Source of the DNA: Eudorina sp. 2006-703-Eu-15
Lineage: Eukaryota > Chlorophyta > Chlorophyceae > Chlamydomonadales > Volvocaceae
Reading direction: 5' to 3'
NCBI GenBank assembly: GCA_003117195.1
Contig: BDSI01000094.1
Span: forward strand, 62,001-126,000
Length of the DNA: 64,000 nt
In this document: positions 12,365 to 22,600 of the stretch, in pieces
Position numbering within the stretch: the first letter of the stretch is position 1
How the letters are laid out: the number at the start of each line of letters is the position of its first letter
The notes under the pieces: model-generated
Seen by the model: only the letters and a program-made list of their open reading frames with translations
Databases searched by the model: none
Told to the model about the DNA's origin: nothing
Translations under genes and position numbers: made by a program

Positions 12365-13812
12365 CCTACTTCACACTCCTCGTCTGCGAGTGTCCAAGGA
12401 TCTCCCAGCTCCGTGAGCGAGAAGATGCATTCAGCGACGACGAAAGGACGTCAGCTGCTTGCGCGCATACATGGGATCACAGCGCGAATACCGTTTTACG
12501 ATCAGCACAGGAAATGTGCACAATCCTCGATTGATTGTACAACTGCCGATTGGCAGTTGGTAGTTGTCAACGGCAAAGGCCCAAACCACGCCAAGCCTTT
12601 CTCTGTAAGTTCTTGTTTCCAGATTGGGCGGTTAATGAGCCTGTTGTCTCGTCTGGACTGTACAAGCTTGAAGCTTGTACCACAAAACCGTCGAAACGTC
12701 GAACGCGATCCGGCCTTTGCCACTGTTGCATGGACCTGCATGGACCCATTACAATCCTGATGCCATGATGAGGCATGGTACGTACGTTGTACCGTCCAGG
12801 CGCGGGAGACAACATTGGCTGGCCTGTTTGCTGGGTGAGTGACGGCGTGGAGTAATCGCGCAGGAAATTTTTGGCCCTCGGTGACGGCGGTCGTGACCAC
12901 GTGCTGTCCCCGGACATGTCAGTTGGCGCGTGCGGTTCAGGACTGCACGGAAGAAGCTGCGCAGGTGATGTCGTATGGGTGGTCCGTACGTCCGTACGTA
13001 CCGTGCAACGGGTCCAGGCAGGACCAGGCGACAGTGGCAAGAGGCCGGATGGAAACTCGCGCCCTACCAGAATAGTGGCTGAACCCCCGGCCGTGGAAAG
13101 CGTACGACCGACGGATCGCGCATCCCTCCACGGGCCTGTACGGGGCCTGTGCGGGGCCTCTTCCTCCCCTTCCTGCCTTCTGCTGGCCAGAGGGCCACTT
13201 GGGAGGAGGACACAGGCCGGGCCCGAGCGGCCCGCGGCAGGGTTGCGGCCTGCGCCGGCCTGCCTCCTTGTTAGCCCAACGTCGTGCTGCTGTCGAGGAA
13301 TGCGGAGCGGTGTTTCGTACTTGGGGTCGCCGGGCGTGCGTTCGGAGTCTAGTCCAGAAAGATGTCCCACCCTGTGCCATCAGCGCCAACGCGCCTCATC
13401 CGCTCGGAAAGCCCTTGACCGGCAACGGGTGACAGGCGATGGCATCTCGATTTCACCACAAGGTGTTTCATCCAGAGTGTCTTCGGGAATCGTTAATGTT
13501 AAGTAGCTTATGTGTCGCTGCGCGGGAATCTGTGTGTCTGGTAATGGAATCCTCCTCCGATTCCGAATTTCCGACGTCGCGCGGGTGACCTGTTCCGTGG
13601 ACAACCACCAACTGCCAATCGGCAGTTGTACAATGAATCGAGGATCGTGCACATGGCCTGCGTTAATCGCGATGCAAGTAAAACGTAATGCGCGCTGTGA
13701 TCGCGTGTGTGCGCGCAAGCAGCTGACGGCGTCTTTTTGTCGTCCCTGATTGCATCGTCTCGCTCACGGAGCTGGGAGACCCTGGGACACTCGCAGAACT
13801 ATCACATGCTTT
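12365..13812. mobile_element. Inverted pair of degenerate element copies
   Basis: The segment 12365-12575 and the reverse complement of 13598-13812 are clearly homologous over about 210 bp. They share a GATCTCCCAGCTCCGTGAGC-like core, a cysteine-rich coding-like stretch (VCECPRISQLREREDAF versus VCECPRVSQLRERDDAI) and the 20-mer TGTACAACTGCCGATTGGCA. The ECP-x-x-x-x-LR pattern resembles the C-terminal region of algal LINE reverse transcriptases (inference). The ~1 kb between the arms shows no recognisable protein. Either two fragments inserted head to head or one decayed element with long terminal inverted repeats would explain it. Confidence 0.6.
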
Positions 13813-13897
13813 GATAATTTTAAGGCTATAAAACTCATCAAAGGTTTCATTTGCTTCATCCGGATCTCAGACGCGAACCCAGGCGTCATTTCCACTC

Positions 13898-16800
13898 TTG
13901 ACGAAACTTCCAGCTGACGCTTCAAGCTCTTCTTCTGGCACTGCTACTCTGCAATATCAAGGGCGCCTTCGTGTCATGTCGGATTCAATGCCGTCACAGC
14001 AGCAGCAGCAGCAGCAGTTGGGCGCACCGGTGCTCGCGGCGTCTGCCCTGGCAGCAGCAGCAGCAGCAACGGCAGCGCTCGCAGCGGCACCCAGGCCAGG
14101 AATCCGCGGCGGCTCAGCCGTCATCCAAACGCTGCGACGCTGCGCCTCGCTGGCCACCAACTCTCAAGGTACCGTACGACGACGGAAAGGGCAACCGGGT
14201 GCTCCCACACACAGTCCCACACGCACGCCGTCCTGAGGGGTTAGAGAGGCCGCCCGACGTCTCCGGGGGCTGAGCCCCCCCTGCCTGGGCAGCTACTTAG
14301 CGCCGCGTCCTTTGGTTTGGCCATGGCTGCCGCGGTGCAGCCTAGAACCCCTTCAACCCCCGGCAGAGGTCCCGCCCGGCTGCCGCGCGCCCGTAGCTGC
14401 GCCTTCCCTTGACCTGCGGCTGCCGGATGCGTGGCCTCGATCTGAACTGGGTGTCCCCCTTCCCTCCTCGTCCCGCCGCAGGGCCGTGTCAAGCAGCCGG
14501 ACACCACCTCGCGGCGAAATTTACCACCGCGGCGGCCGCCACCGCAGGGGCATCAGCGGGGGCATCAGCGGCCACGAGTGTCAGTGTCAGCGGCTGCGGC
14601 GTCGGCGGCAGCTACGGCGGCGCAGCGGCTATCATCTCCGGCGCCCCAGGTCTGTGGGGACAGCTGCGGCGGCAGCTCACGGCGCCGGAGGGAGGCAGGC
14701 GGCTGCTGGGGTTGCCGCCACTGACACCCCTATGGGGCCGTACCGTCTGTACGGCAGCGACGTCGACGGCAGCGGCGGCGGCTTCAGGCAGTGCGGCGGC
14801 GGCGGGGCGGGGCGGGGTGCTGGCGGCGCGGAGGGGGCTGTTGGCGGCCGGGGGCCTGCACCGCTGCTCGGCGGTACGGCGGATGACCTCGCAGGCGGCG
14901 GGTGGGGCGGCGGGGGGCGCTGCCGGCCAGGGGGTGACGGCGGCGGCGGCGGCGGCGGCGGGGGGTGCGCACCGGGGGCTGCTCCGGGGCCGCGTGGGGA
15001 CGGCGCTGCGGCTGCAGCTGGCGGCGGCGTGGCAGACGTACGGCGCGGCGGCGTACGTGGCGGTGGCGCTGGCGGCGGTGGTCGTACTGTGGTGGGTGAG
15101 GGTGACCGGCCCGGGTCCGGGGAGGAAGGTGGCGTGGAGGGGGGTGGGGAGTTTGGTGCCAATACACATGTGCTGACGACACGCTGACCGGCTGCCAGAC
15201 AGGCGGGGAGGCGGGCGGGGCCACGGAACTGAATGCGATGGACGCAACTCGTCACCTCCCCACCCACCTCCCCCCAGACCTTTGCTCTGGCAGCAGCAGC
15301 GCAGTTTGAATATGTCTATTAATGTCCTATCCCCACCTGCACCTCCGCACCCACCTCCACCTCCACCCACCCCCACCCCCACGCACGCGCCCCGACCCGC
15401 CCCCCCAAAGGCGCCTGATGCGGAGCATCACCAACCTCTTCATCGCAGTGAACGACCGCGTGGCGGAGTACGGCATCATGGTGAGTGTCGTACGTTGCGA
15501 ACGCTGGGGGACCTTCGATGCGGCAGCACATCCGAGTCCCTTTGAGTCCCCCATCCGCCCTTCTTTCCCTTCCGTCTCAAAATAGGCCCTGTCAGCCAGT
15601 CTGGTGCTGCTGGGCGTGCTGTACCTGCGGTGGCGTACGGCGGTCAACCCAAGTGCCGTATACCGGCAGGCGATGATGCGGCTCAACACCAACCCCGGCG
15701 TGTTGGAGGTGAGGGTGCCACGTCGCTGCCTGCCAAATCGCAGTCTCCACTTGAACAATCACATTGGCAGTCGGCGCAACCTGTCTTCATCCCTCCCATA
15801 CTCCCGTCCGGAATCCAACGCCCAACGCCCAACGCCCAACCCCAACCCCCAACCCCCAACCCCCAGGTGATGGGCGCCCCTCTGGTGGGCAGCCCCGTGC
15901 GGGCCTACGTGGTCACCGGCGGGGGACTCTACCTCTCTAAGAAGTTCCGGATCAAGGTACGGCATGTCGTACGGCTCTGTACTTGATAAGTGGATTGCTG
16001 AATCGTTCATTCCAATACGAACGGCGTCTGATGCTGCGGAGGGAGTCTAGGCGGGCGGCGACGTTGCCAGCCGCATGGGAACGCAGCTCAATTACGGCTC
16101 CAAACCTCCAGACCTCCAAACCTCCAGACCACGAATCCGCAATCCCCCCGTTGCCATTTATGCCCCTCTGCTCCGCCTCCCACCCCTCCCACCCCCACCT
16201 CCACCCCACCCTAAATCTTAAACCCTGCCCCCTCCCCCCCCTCCCCCCTCTCCCCCCGCAGCTCCGGTCCCGCCGTATCCAGATGATGTTTCCCCTCTCG
16301 GGCTCTGACCGGAAGGGGCTGGTGTCGCTGGAGGCCAAGAGGAAGCACGTGAGAGGGGGGGGGACCTGGGGGGAGGGGTGGGGTGGGAAGGGGTGGGGTG
16401 GGAAGGGGCGAGCGCCTGGAGGGGGTTGGATTGGAGGGAGGTGGGGGTGCGGGATGGGCCGTGGCTGGCCAGCAGGTGACGGCACACCTTCGTTGGAGCC
16501 CCCACCCGCCCCCACCCACCTGTTCATATTACCACCAGAGTTACGGGAGGGCTCAGGCCAGGTCTGGCGGGGGGCAAGACCGAACGCATTCAGGACCATC
16601 ACCAGCACCACCCCCTCCCCGACCCTCTTCCTCGCCCTGACCTTCGCACGCCTCCCCGCTTCCTCTCCCCTCTCCCTCCCCCTCTTTCCCCCCCTCCCCT
16701 TCCGTCTCCACTCCCTTTCCCCCTCTTCAAACCCCCAATCTACCAATGGTCTACCAATTTCCCCTCTCCCCCTCTTTTCCCCCTCCCCCTCCCCTCCCCT

Positions 16801-18010
16801 CCCCTCCCCTCCCCGCCGCAGGGCCGCTACGAGTGGAAGCTGCTAGCTGTGGACCTGGGCCCGGAGCTGCAGGCCGCACTGCCCGCCGGCGGCAGCACCG
16901 GACTGTCGGCGGCGCCGCCGCGGCCGCTGACGGCGCCGCCGCCCCCAGCCGACCAGCAGCGGGTCTACGTGGTGGGCGACCTGGCGAGCTACCAGCGAGG
17001 GGGAGTGCTGGGGGAGCTGCGGGCGCCCTTCCTAAAGGTGCCGTACACATGCGCGCGTGTGTGTGTGTGTGCTTAGCGGGAGAAGTGGGAGCTCGGGGGA
17101 ATGCAACAAGACAGGCGGGGAAGGGGAGGCGGGGTTGTGTCGATGAGCTCTCACGGTCATGGGTACCGACCCCTCCCCCCCGGGGGAGGTCCCCTAAATC
17201 GGTGGCCCTCGCCGTCCCTCGCTGTCGCTCCCTCCCCTGCGCTCCCCTCCCCTCCCGGGTTCGTTCTGCGGGTTTATTTATTTTTCTCAATTTAACCCCC
17301 TCCCCTCCCCTCCCCTCCGCTCTGTCGGGACCACACTCCGTGCTGCAATCGGGTCCCGTCGTGTCAGGGAGGTACTGGGTGCCCCCGGCGGCCCTTGACC
17401 TGACCTGCTGACCCACGGGTCATGTCGGGCCCCGGCGGCTGCGGCTGCGGCTGCAGCTGCTGTGCCGACCCACCCCCCACTGATACCCACCCGCGCGCTG
17501 GCCCTCGTCGCCGGTGTCGACTCGCTCCGTCAGGCGCTGAGTAACTCCCGGTCGTACGAGGTGGAGGACGAGCTAGAGGACGAGCTGGACGAGCTGGAGG
17601 TGCCGAAGGCCAGCGGCGGTGGCGGTGGCGGCGGCGGCGGTGCCGTGGCCAAGGCGGCCGGCTCTGCCGTACGGAGCGTACTGGCGTCGGCTGCGGCGGC
17701 GCTCAAGACTCCCACGAAGGCCGACGGCGCCGCCGCGGGGCCCGCGCCGTCGGCGGCGGACGGCAGTACGGCTGCTGGCTCGGAGAAGGCGGCGCCGGCA
17801 GCGGCGGCGTCGCCGAGATCCCCTCCGCCGCCGCCTCCGCCTCCGCCTCCGCCGGCGACCCCGGCTGGCGGTCAGAGCTCCGGCCCCCGTGAAGAAGCTC
17901 CCGGGGGCGGGACGGCGGCGGCGGCGGCGGTGGCGGAAGCGGAGGGGTCTTCGGGGTCCTGGTGGGGTCGGCTGCGGTCGCTGGTATCCGGCCCGGGGGA
18001 GACCAAGTAG
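13898..18010 (+). CDS. Coa1-domain membrane protein (cytochrome oxidase assembly factor 1-like)
   Basis: Eight exons in phase: 13898-14168, 14482-15091, 15411-15480, 15586-15708, 15867-15956, 16262-16348, 16822-17037, 17534-18010 (TAG); 647 residues. The long N-terminal part is Ala/Ser/Gln-rich and basic, consistent with a mitochondrial leader. Hydrophobic segments lie at about 278-293 and 318-334. The second is followed by VNPSAVYRQAMMRLNTNPGV, then [34 protein letters not shown] and YEWKLLAVDL. That order (small helix, G-x-P-L/I, a P-x-S/G-x-x-G-K-G strand, E-W-K/R-L) fits Coa1/TIMM21-like inner-membrane proteins that assist complex IV assembly. Exon 8 is an acidic patch (YEVEDELEDELDELE) followed by Gly/Ala/Pro low complexity, unlike short yeast or animal Coa1. 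Initiation at 13976 (MSDSMPSQ) is an alternative. The family call is by motif pattern only. Confidence 0.65.
15279..15331 (+). repeat. Family A intronic repeat
   Basis: Copy in intron 2 of the plus-strand Coa1-like gene, 80 nt upstream of its acceptor. It reads CTTTGCTCTGGCAGCAGCAG, CGCAGTTTGAATATGTCTAT, then TAATGTCCTAT. This copy is on the plus strand while those in minus-strand genes are on the minus strand, so orientation follows transcription. Confidence 0.75.
17262..17298 (+). repeat. Family B tail
   Basis: GGTTCGTTCTGCGGGTTTAT followed by TTATTTTTCTCAATTTAA in intron 7 of the Coa1-like gene. It is nearly identical to the minus strand of the 26575-26610 insert. The flanks are both CCCCTCCCCTCCC-like, so a target duplication is plausible but cannot be bounded in simple sequence. 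Confidence 0.55.
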
Positions 18011-19689
18011 GCGGCTGCCCAACCTCTCCAACCACCCCCTAGCCCTCCCCCTTAGCCCTCTCCCCAGTCCCACCAGTCGCTACACGCCGCCTGCGGGGAG
18101 GAGACAGACAGACAGACAGACAGGAGAGGGGGCGGAGGGGGGCTGCGGGCCGGCTGCAGGGGATGCCTGACCAGCGGTAGGGGTCGTTGACGACGCCGCC
18201 GCCGCATCGATAAAGATGGGGTGGGGGTATCACGGGCGTGAGAGGGGAGAGGGGTAGGGAGGCGGTACGGACGGTAGTGCGGGAGCTGTGGGTTGTGAAT
18301 TCGTCGAGAAATAGTGTGTTGGTCGCAGCTTCTACACAACTGGGGTTCCGCCTGGCTGCGCCGGGGGCCATGGGGCGGGGGGCGTTGCCGACTTTGTGTG
18401 GGGAGAGGGGTGGTGGGTGTGCGGCCGCGCCTCCTCGTCGTCGTCGGCGTCGTGGTGGTGGTGGTGGTGGTGGTGGTGGTGGTGGTGGTGGTGGTGGGAT
18501 ATGGGATATGAGATATGGGGTTCACATATGATTAGGCGGGTCTGGCGCGGTTCCCAGGAGAGGCAATCCTGGCGCGCTGGTAACATGGTGTGGTGGCCGG
18601 TATGGCTGTATGACCCCCCTACCCCGCGGGTGATGGAGGATGGGTGCGCAGTCCTTGGTTGGGGTTGATTAGACGAGGCACCTACGAGCTATCTGGGCCC
18701 GTTGGAACACCCGGTCGGGATACGGGTCCACCTTGTAACGGTTACATTACATATGGTTCAAGGGCTTGGAAACCAGACCTGCCCATGTTCTGACACAAGT
18801 GGCTTCCAAAAATATGCCGACTTGGCGCTGTAAATTATTATCGCGCCAAAGGAGGTTCGTTCGCGCGCTTGGGTTTCGAAGAGGTTACCCTGGTTACTAA
18901 AGTGGTTGCTGCTGTACGGGAAATAGTCAAAAAGACCGTAGGACGGAGTTCGAGCCGTCGTTCGAGCGCGCACGGGACTTTTCGCACGCCAGAGACTATG
19001 TACTACAATATACATTTCGCAGAAAATCTGCCGCATTTCAGAGGGGCAAATTAGAAAGGTGGACGTTTTCCAACATTCGATGGTCGAAGAGTCGATTTTG
19101 TACACCACGCCGCTAAGAGAAGCTTACAAGTGACAATTTCGGCCAACAACCTCTAGGCAATTGTACGCAGCTCAGTTCCCGCACGGTAGGTAATTTCAAC
19201 AATGTTACAGCTTTAGCCCAGCGTGCTGCTCGTCACGGCGAGCAGGCGACACGCTCACATGTTGCTCAGGATAAAGATACCGTTGACATATGTTATCCAC
19301 TTCTCCGGCTCCTTTTCATGTTCTCCTCGTTTCGTCCCGTCGTCCCTTCACCGATGACAGCCTCAGACAGCTGCGTCAGGAGCCAACAACATCACAGCCG
19401 TGAAGCGGTGAGCTCGCGTTACGGGAATGTTCTATTGTTGGTATGCGCTATGGATGCACGACGCGGCAAAGCCACTTGCTGGAACCTTTTAGCACTTGGC
19501 CGCGGGGACGGTATCCTGGCCGAAGCGCTTGAGCGCCAACGTAAACGCATGGCACCAGATAAATGCGAAATGACGGAGCCACAGAAAACGCGTGCTGAAC
19601 TGGGCTTCGCTCATTGACCACAGGCGATTTGGCGGGAGCCAACTTTACAACACTCGACGCCATCGACAAAACAGACCTTCTGCTTTAAA
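18011..19689. other. 3' flank and intergenic stretch
   Basis: Holds the 3' UTR of the Coa1-like gene and the upstream region of the gametolysin-like gene. It has a GACA microsatellite (18104-18122) and a GGT run (18452-18496). Beyond about 18700 the composition turns AT-richer. A 99-codon frame at 19318-19617 has no recognisable domain and is not called. Confidence 0.55.
18734..18738 (+). terminator. Candidate poly(A) signal TGTAA
   Basis: TGTAA, the usual polyadenylation signal of Chlamydomonas-type nuclear genes, lies about 725 nt after the Coa1-like stop and is the first on this strand after it that I found. That gives a long but plausible 3' UTR. Confidence 0.4.
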
Positions 19690-22600
19690 ATGTATATTTG
19701 TATCGTAATCATTTTGGCGCTGGCTCTCCGAGTGGAGGCCTTCACCCTCGAGACGTTCCAAGGTGCGCGCCTGAAAAGGCACTCCGCGAGAAAACGAGTT
19801 TTTTGGACAATTTGTCCCAACAAATCCTTACGACATGTCTCCCCACAATTTAACGCTTGTATGCACGCCTAATGGGCCGGCCCTTACGACGGGCTGGCCG
19901 AAAAGCCGCCGAAACCGCTGCAAATGCAACCGACGCACCGAGAGCTGTGCCTCAGGCGCAAAAAGCGATGCTCGTGCAACAAATCAGCTTCATTCGCGCA
20001 TCCGAGTCCCTTATTTATCTGACCCTGCCTGCTGTGGCGGCGGGCTGGGTTGGGTGCGCGCGCACTCGCTCCCCCATCCCTGCCTCGCAGCCTACCATAC
20101 CCCGCTATCATGATCCCAACCTCAACCTCAACAGCCAAAGCAGACATTTATATATCGAGACACACATGGAAACATACCTGGAGACAGACATGGAGACAGA
20201 CATGGAGACAGACATACACGCACATTGCACATACACACACGCAATCTCTCGGCCCTGGTTACGGTCGAGGGCGGGTTTCTCGCTAAACACACACACGCAA
20301 TCCCCCCTTTCCCCTCCCCCCGCCCCGCACCTGCCCTCCCGAAGCCAAGCTCGTGGTGCTCAACGCCCCCCGCCACGGGCAGCAGCTGGTCGGAAATGTG
20401 TCGTACCATGTGCGCAAGCTGACGCCCGCCGGGGTGAGTGGGGGCCGCAGTGCACCGCCGGTGTCGTACAGGTTGCTTCAGCGCCACCTCTTCTTCTGCG
20501 GACTGCCCACGGGGCCTCCTACGGCAGGGCTCCCCTTTCCTCAAGCGGCTCCCCTTCAGTGCCGCGCTCCGAAACCCTGGTTTCTAAACCTGAGCCTGTT
20601 GTGCGGGTGTGGGGTCCGCCGCGACGGCGCGGCGTGGGAAGCGACCCGCGGGTCACTCTACCCCCGATATGGTAGCGTTGGCCGCCCACTGACATGCCGT
20701 GGGTGTTTTAAGGAAAACACGTCCTCGAGGGCACGGCCCTAGTCCCCCACCCGTGCCATCTCCTCCCAAGGGTCCTCATCCGTAACTCCCTTGCCCCCCT
20801 TGCCTCCCCTCCCCCTCCCCAATCCCCCCCGCCCAACAGGAGTGGGTGCTGTACACGCTGGTGTTTGGGCCCATCGCTGCCCCGCCGGGTCCGGAGCTGA
20901 AGACGGGTGCGAGGAGGGGGAGGTTGAGGAGAAGGAGCATGGGGAGCGGGGAGGAGGAGATGGGGGCGGGCCGCGGCGTAGAGTCCGCAATGCCGTGGCC
21001 GTGGGGAAGTGAAATGGAAACGAGCCGTGGGGAGGAGGTGGTGCGAATTGGGGGCTGAGGGCGGGCCGGTCCTGGACGTGGGGACGAACTCGCCTCCCAA
21101 CAACAACTGGCTGACAGACAGACAGACAGACAGACAGACACACCAGCTGGCCGAGATGTGCCGGGATTCCGTCAGAGGATTCCCCCTGTCGTACTGTATG
21201 TACTGCAGGTGACGCCGTACTGCTCACCGTGGATCTCGATCAGTCGGGGTTCGTGGCGGGGTCGTCCAACCCGGGGGCCGCCTTCGCGGGGCCGCCGGGC
21301 ACGCTGTACGTCTGGTCCTGGGTGGGCGGCGACACGTCCGGCGTCATCGACCCCGCGGGGACCCCGCTGGCGCCGCCGCGGCCCCGCCTGGTGGTGTGGG
21401 CGGTGACGAGCGTGTGTGGGCGGGAGGTGGCGGGCGCCCTGACGGCGGAGGTGAGAGGCGGTGGCGGGGCGGGGTGGGGAGGAGCCGACGATGCGAGCGG
21501 GGGCCGGGGTGGGGGAGGGCGCGGATGACCGGAGCGGACTGTGCACTGGCAGGGCCGGTGGGGTTCCACTGCACCTCTTCTACCGCCGCGGAATCCACAG
21601 AAAAAACATCATTAATGACAATCATTAATGTGATATATGTGATTTACGGTGCGCTTCATCCCGCCACTCTCCCCGGCGCCCTAGACTCCCTCACAGCAAT
21701 CCAGCCCCCATCCCCGCAATCCCCGACCGCGCCCTCCCCCTCCGCCTCCCCCCCTCACCCTCCCCCACAGGATGTGACGCAGGCGCTCTTCGGACCCCCC
21801 GCCGGTGCGGCCCTCCTGCCCCCGGGGGACCCCGCCCGAACTCCCTTCCCCACGGCCCCGCCCCTCAAACGCGTGCTGTACGAATGCACGTACGGCGCCG
21901 TCACGCTCAAGCGCTCCAACACGCTGGTCCTCAACCTCAGCCTGCCGTGCAGCGGCGTGCGCCCCAACGGCGCGGCGTGGAACGCGACCCACGGGTCGGT
22001 CGGAGTCGCCGGCGGCTGCGGCGCCAACGAGCTGTGGGGCTGGATCGAGTATGCCGTACAATACACACAGCAGGTGCGGTCCCTCCGTCCTTCCCCGCGT
22101 CCATCCGGTGTTTGTGTGGCGGCGGGGTGCGGCGAAGTGGGGTGCGGCGAAGTGGGGTGGGGTGGGGAGGGGTGGGGTGCGGCGGAGTGGGGTGCGGCGG
22201 AGTGGGGTGGGGTGGGGTGGGGAGAAGCGTGCTACGCTTTCACACAGGACACTCCCCAGTCCCCCCTCTGAAGTCATCCAACTGGTAATTTAAATGTCCA
22301 CCTCTCTCCCTGCCCCCCCCTCTCCCCCAGGTGTTGGGGCCCACCGTGTTCGTGTCCTCTCTGGGGCTGCGGCGGCTGCTGGTGCTGCCCCCCGCGGGCC
22401 CGGGGGCGCTGTGTCCCGACTGGCAGCAGCGGGGCACCTTCGGCTGCGACCCGTCACTGGGCTGCGACGCCTGGGTCCAGGTAGGGTCCGGGTAGGGAAG
22501 GGGGGCGGAGGGTGAGGGGAGGAGGAGCGAGGGTCGGGTGGGGGCCGAGGGTCGGGCGGGCGGGTTGACGGGCGGAACCCTCTCACCCACCCACCCAACC

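Noticed and set aside
18452..18496. Poly-glycine/valine or histidine frames on GGT repeat
   Set aside because: Simple trinucleotide repeat in the 3' flank of the Coa1-like gene, not coding.
19318..19617. 99-codon plus-strand frame before the gametolysin-like gene
   Set aside because: No recognisable domain, no signal peptide, no phase-consistent splice partners. The supported start of the next gene is at 19690.
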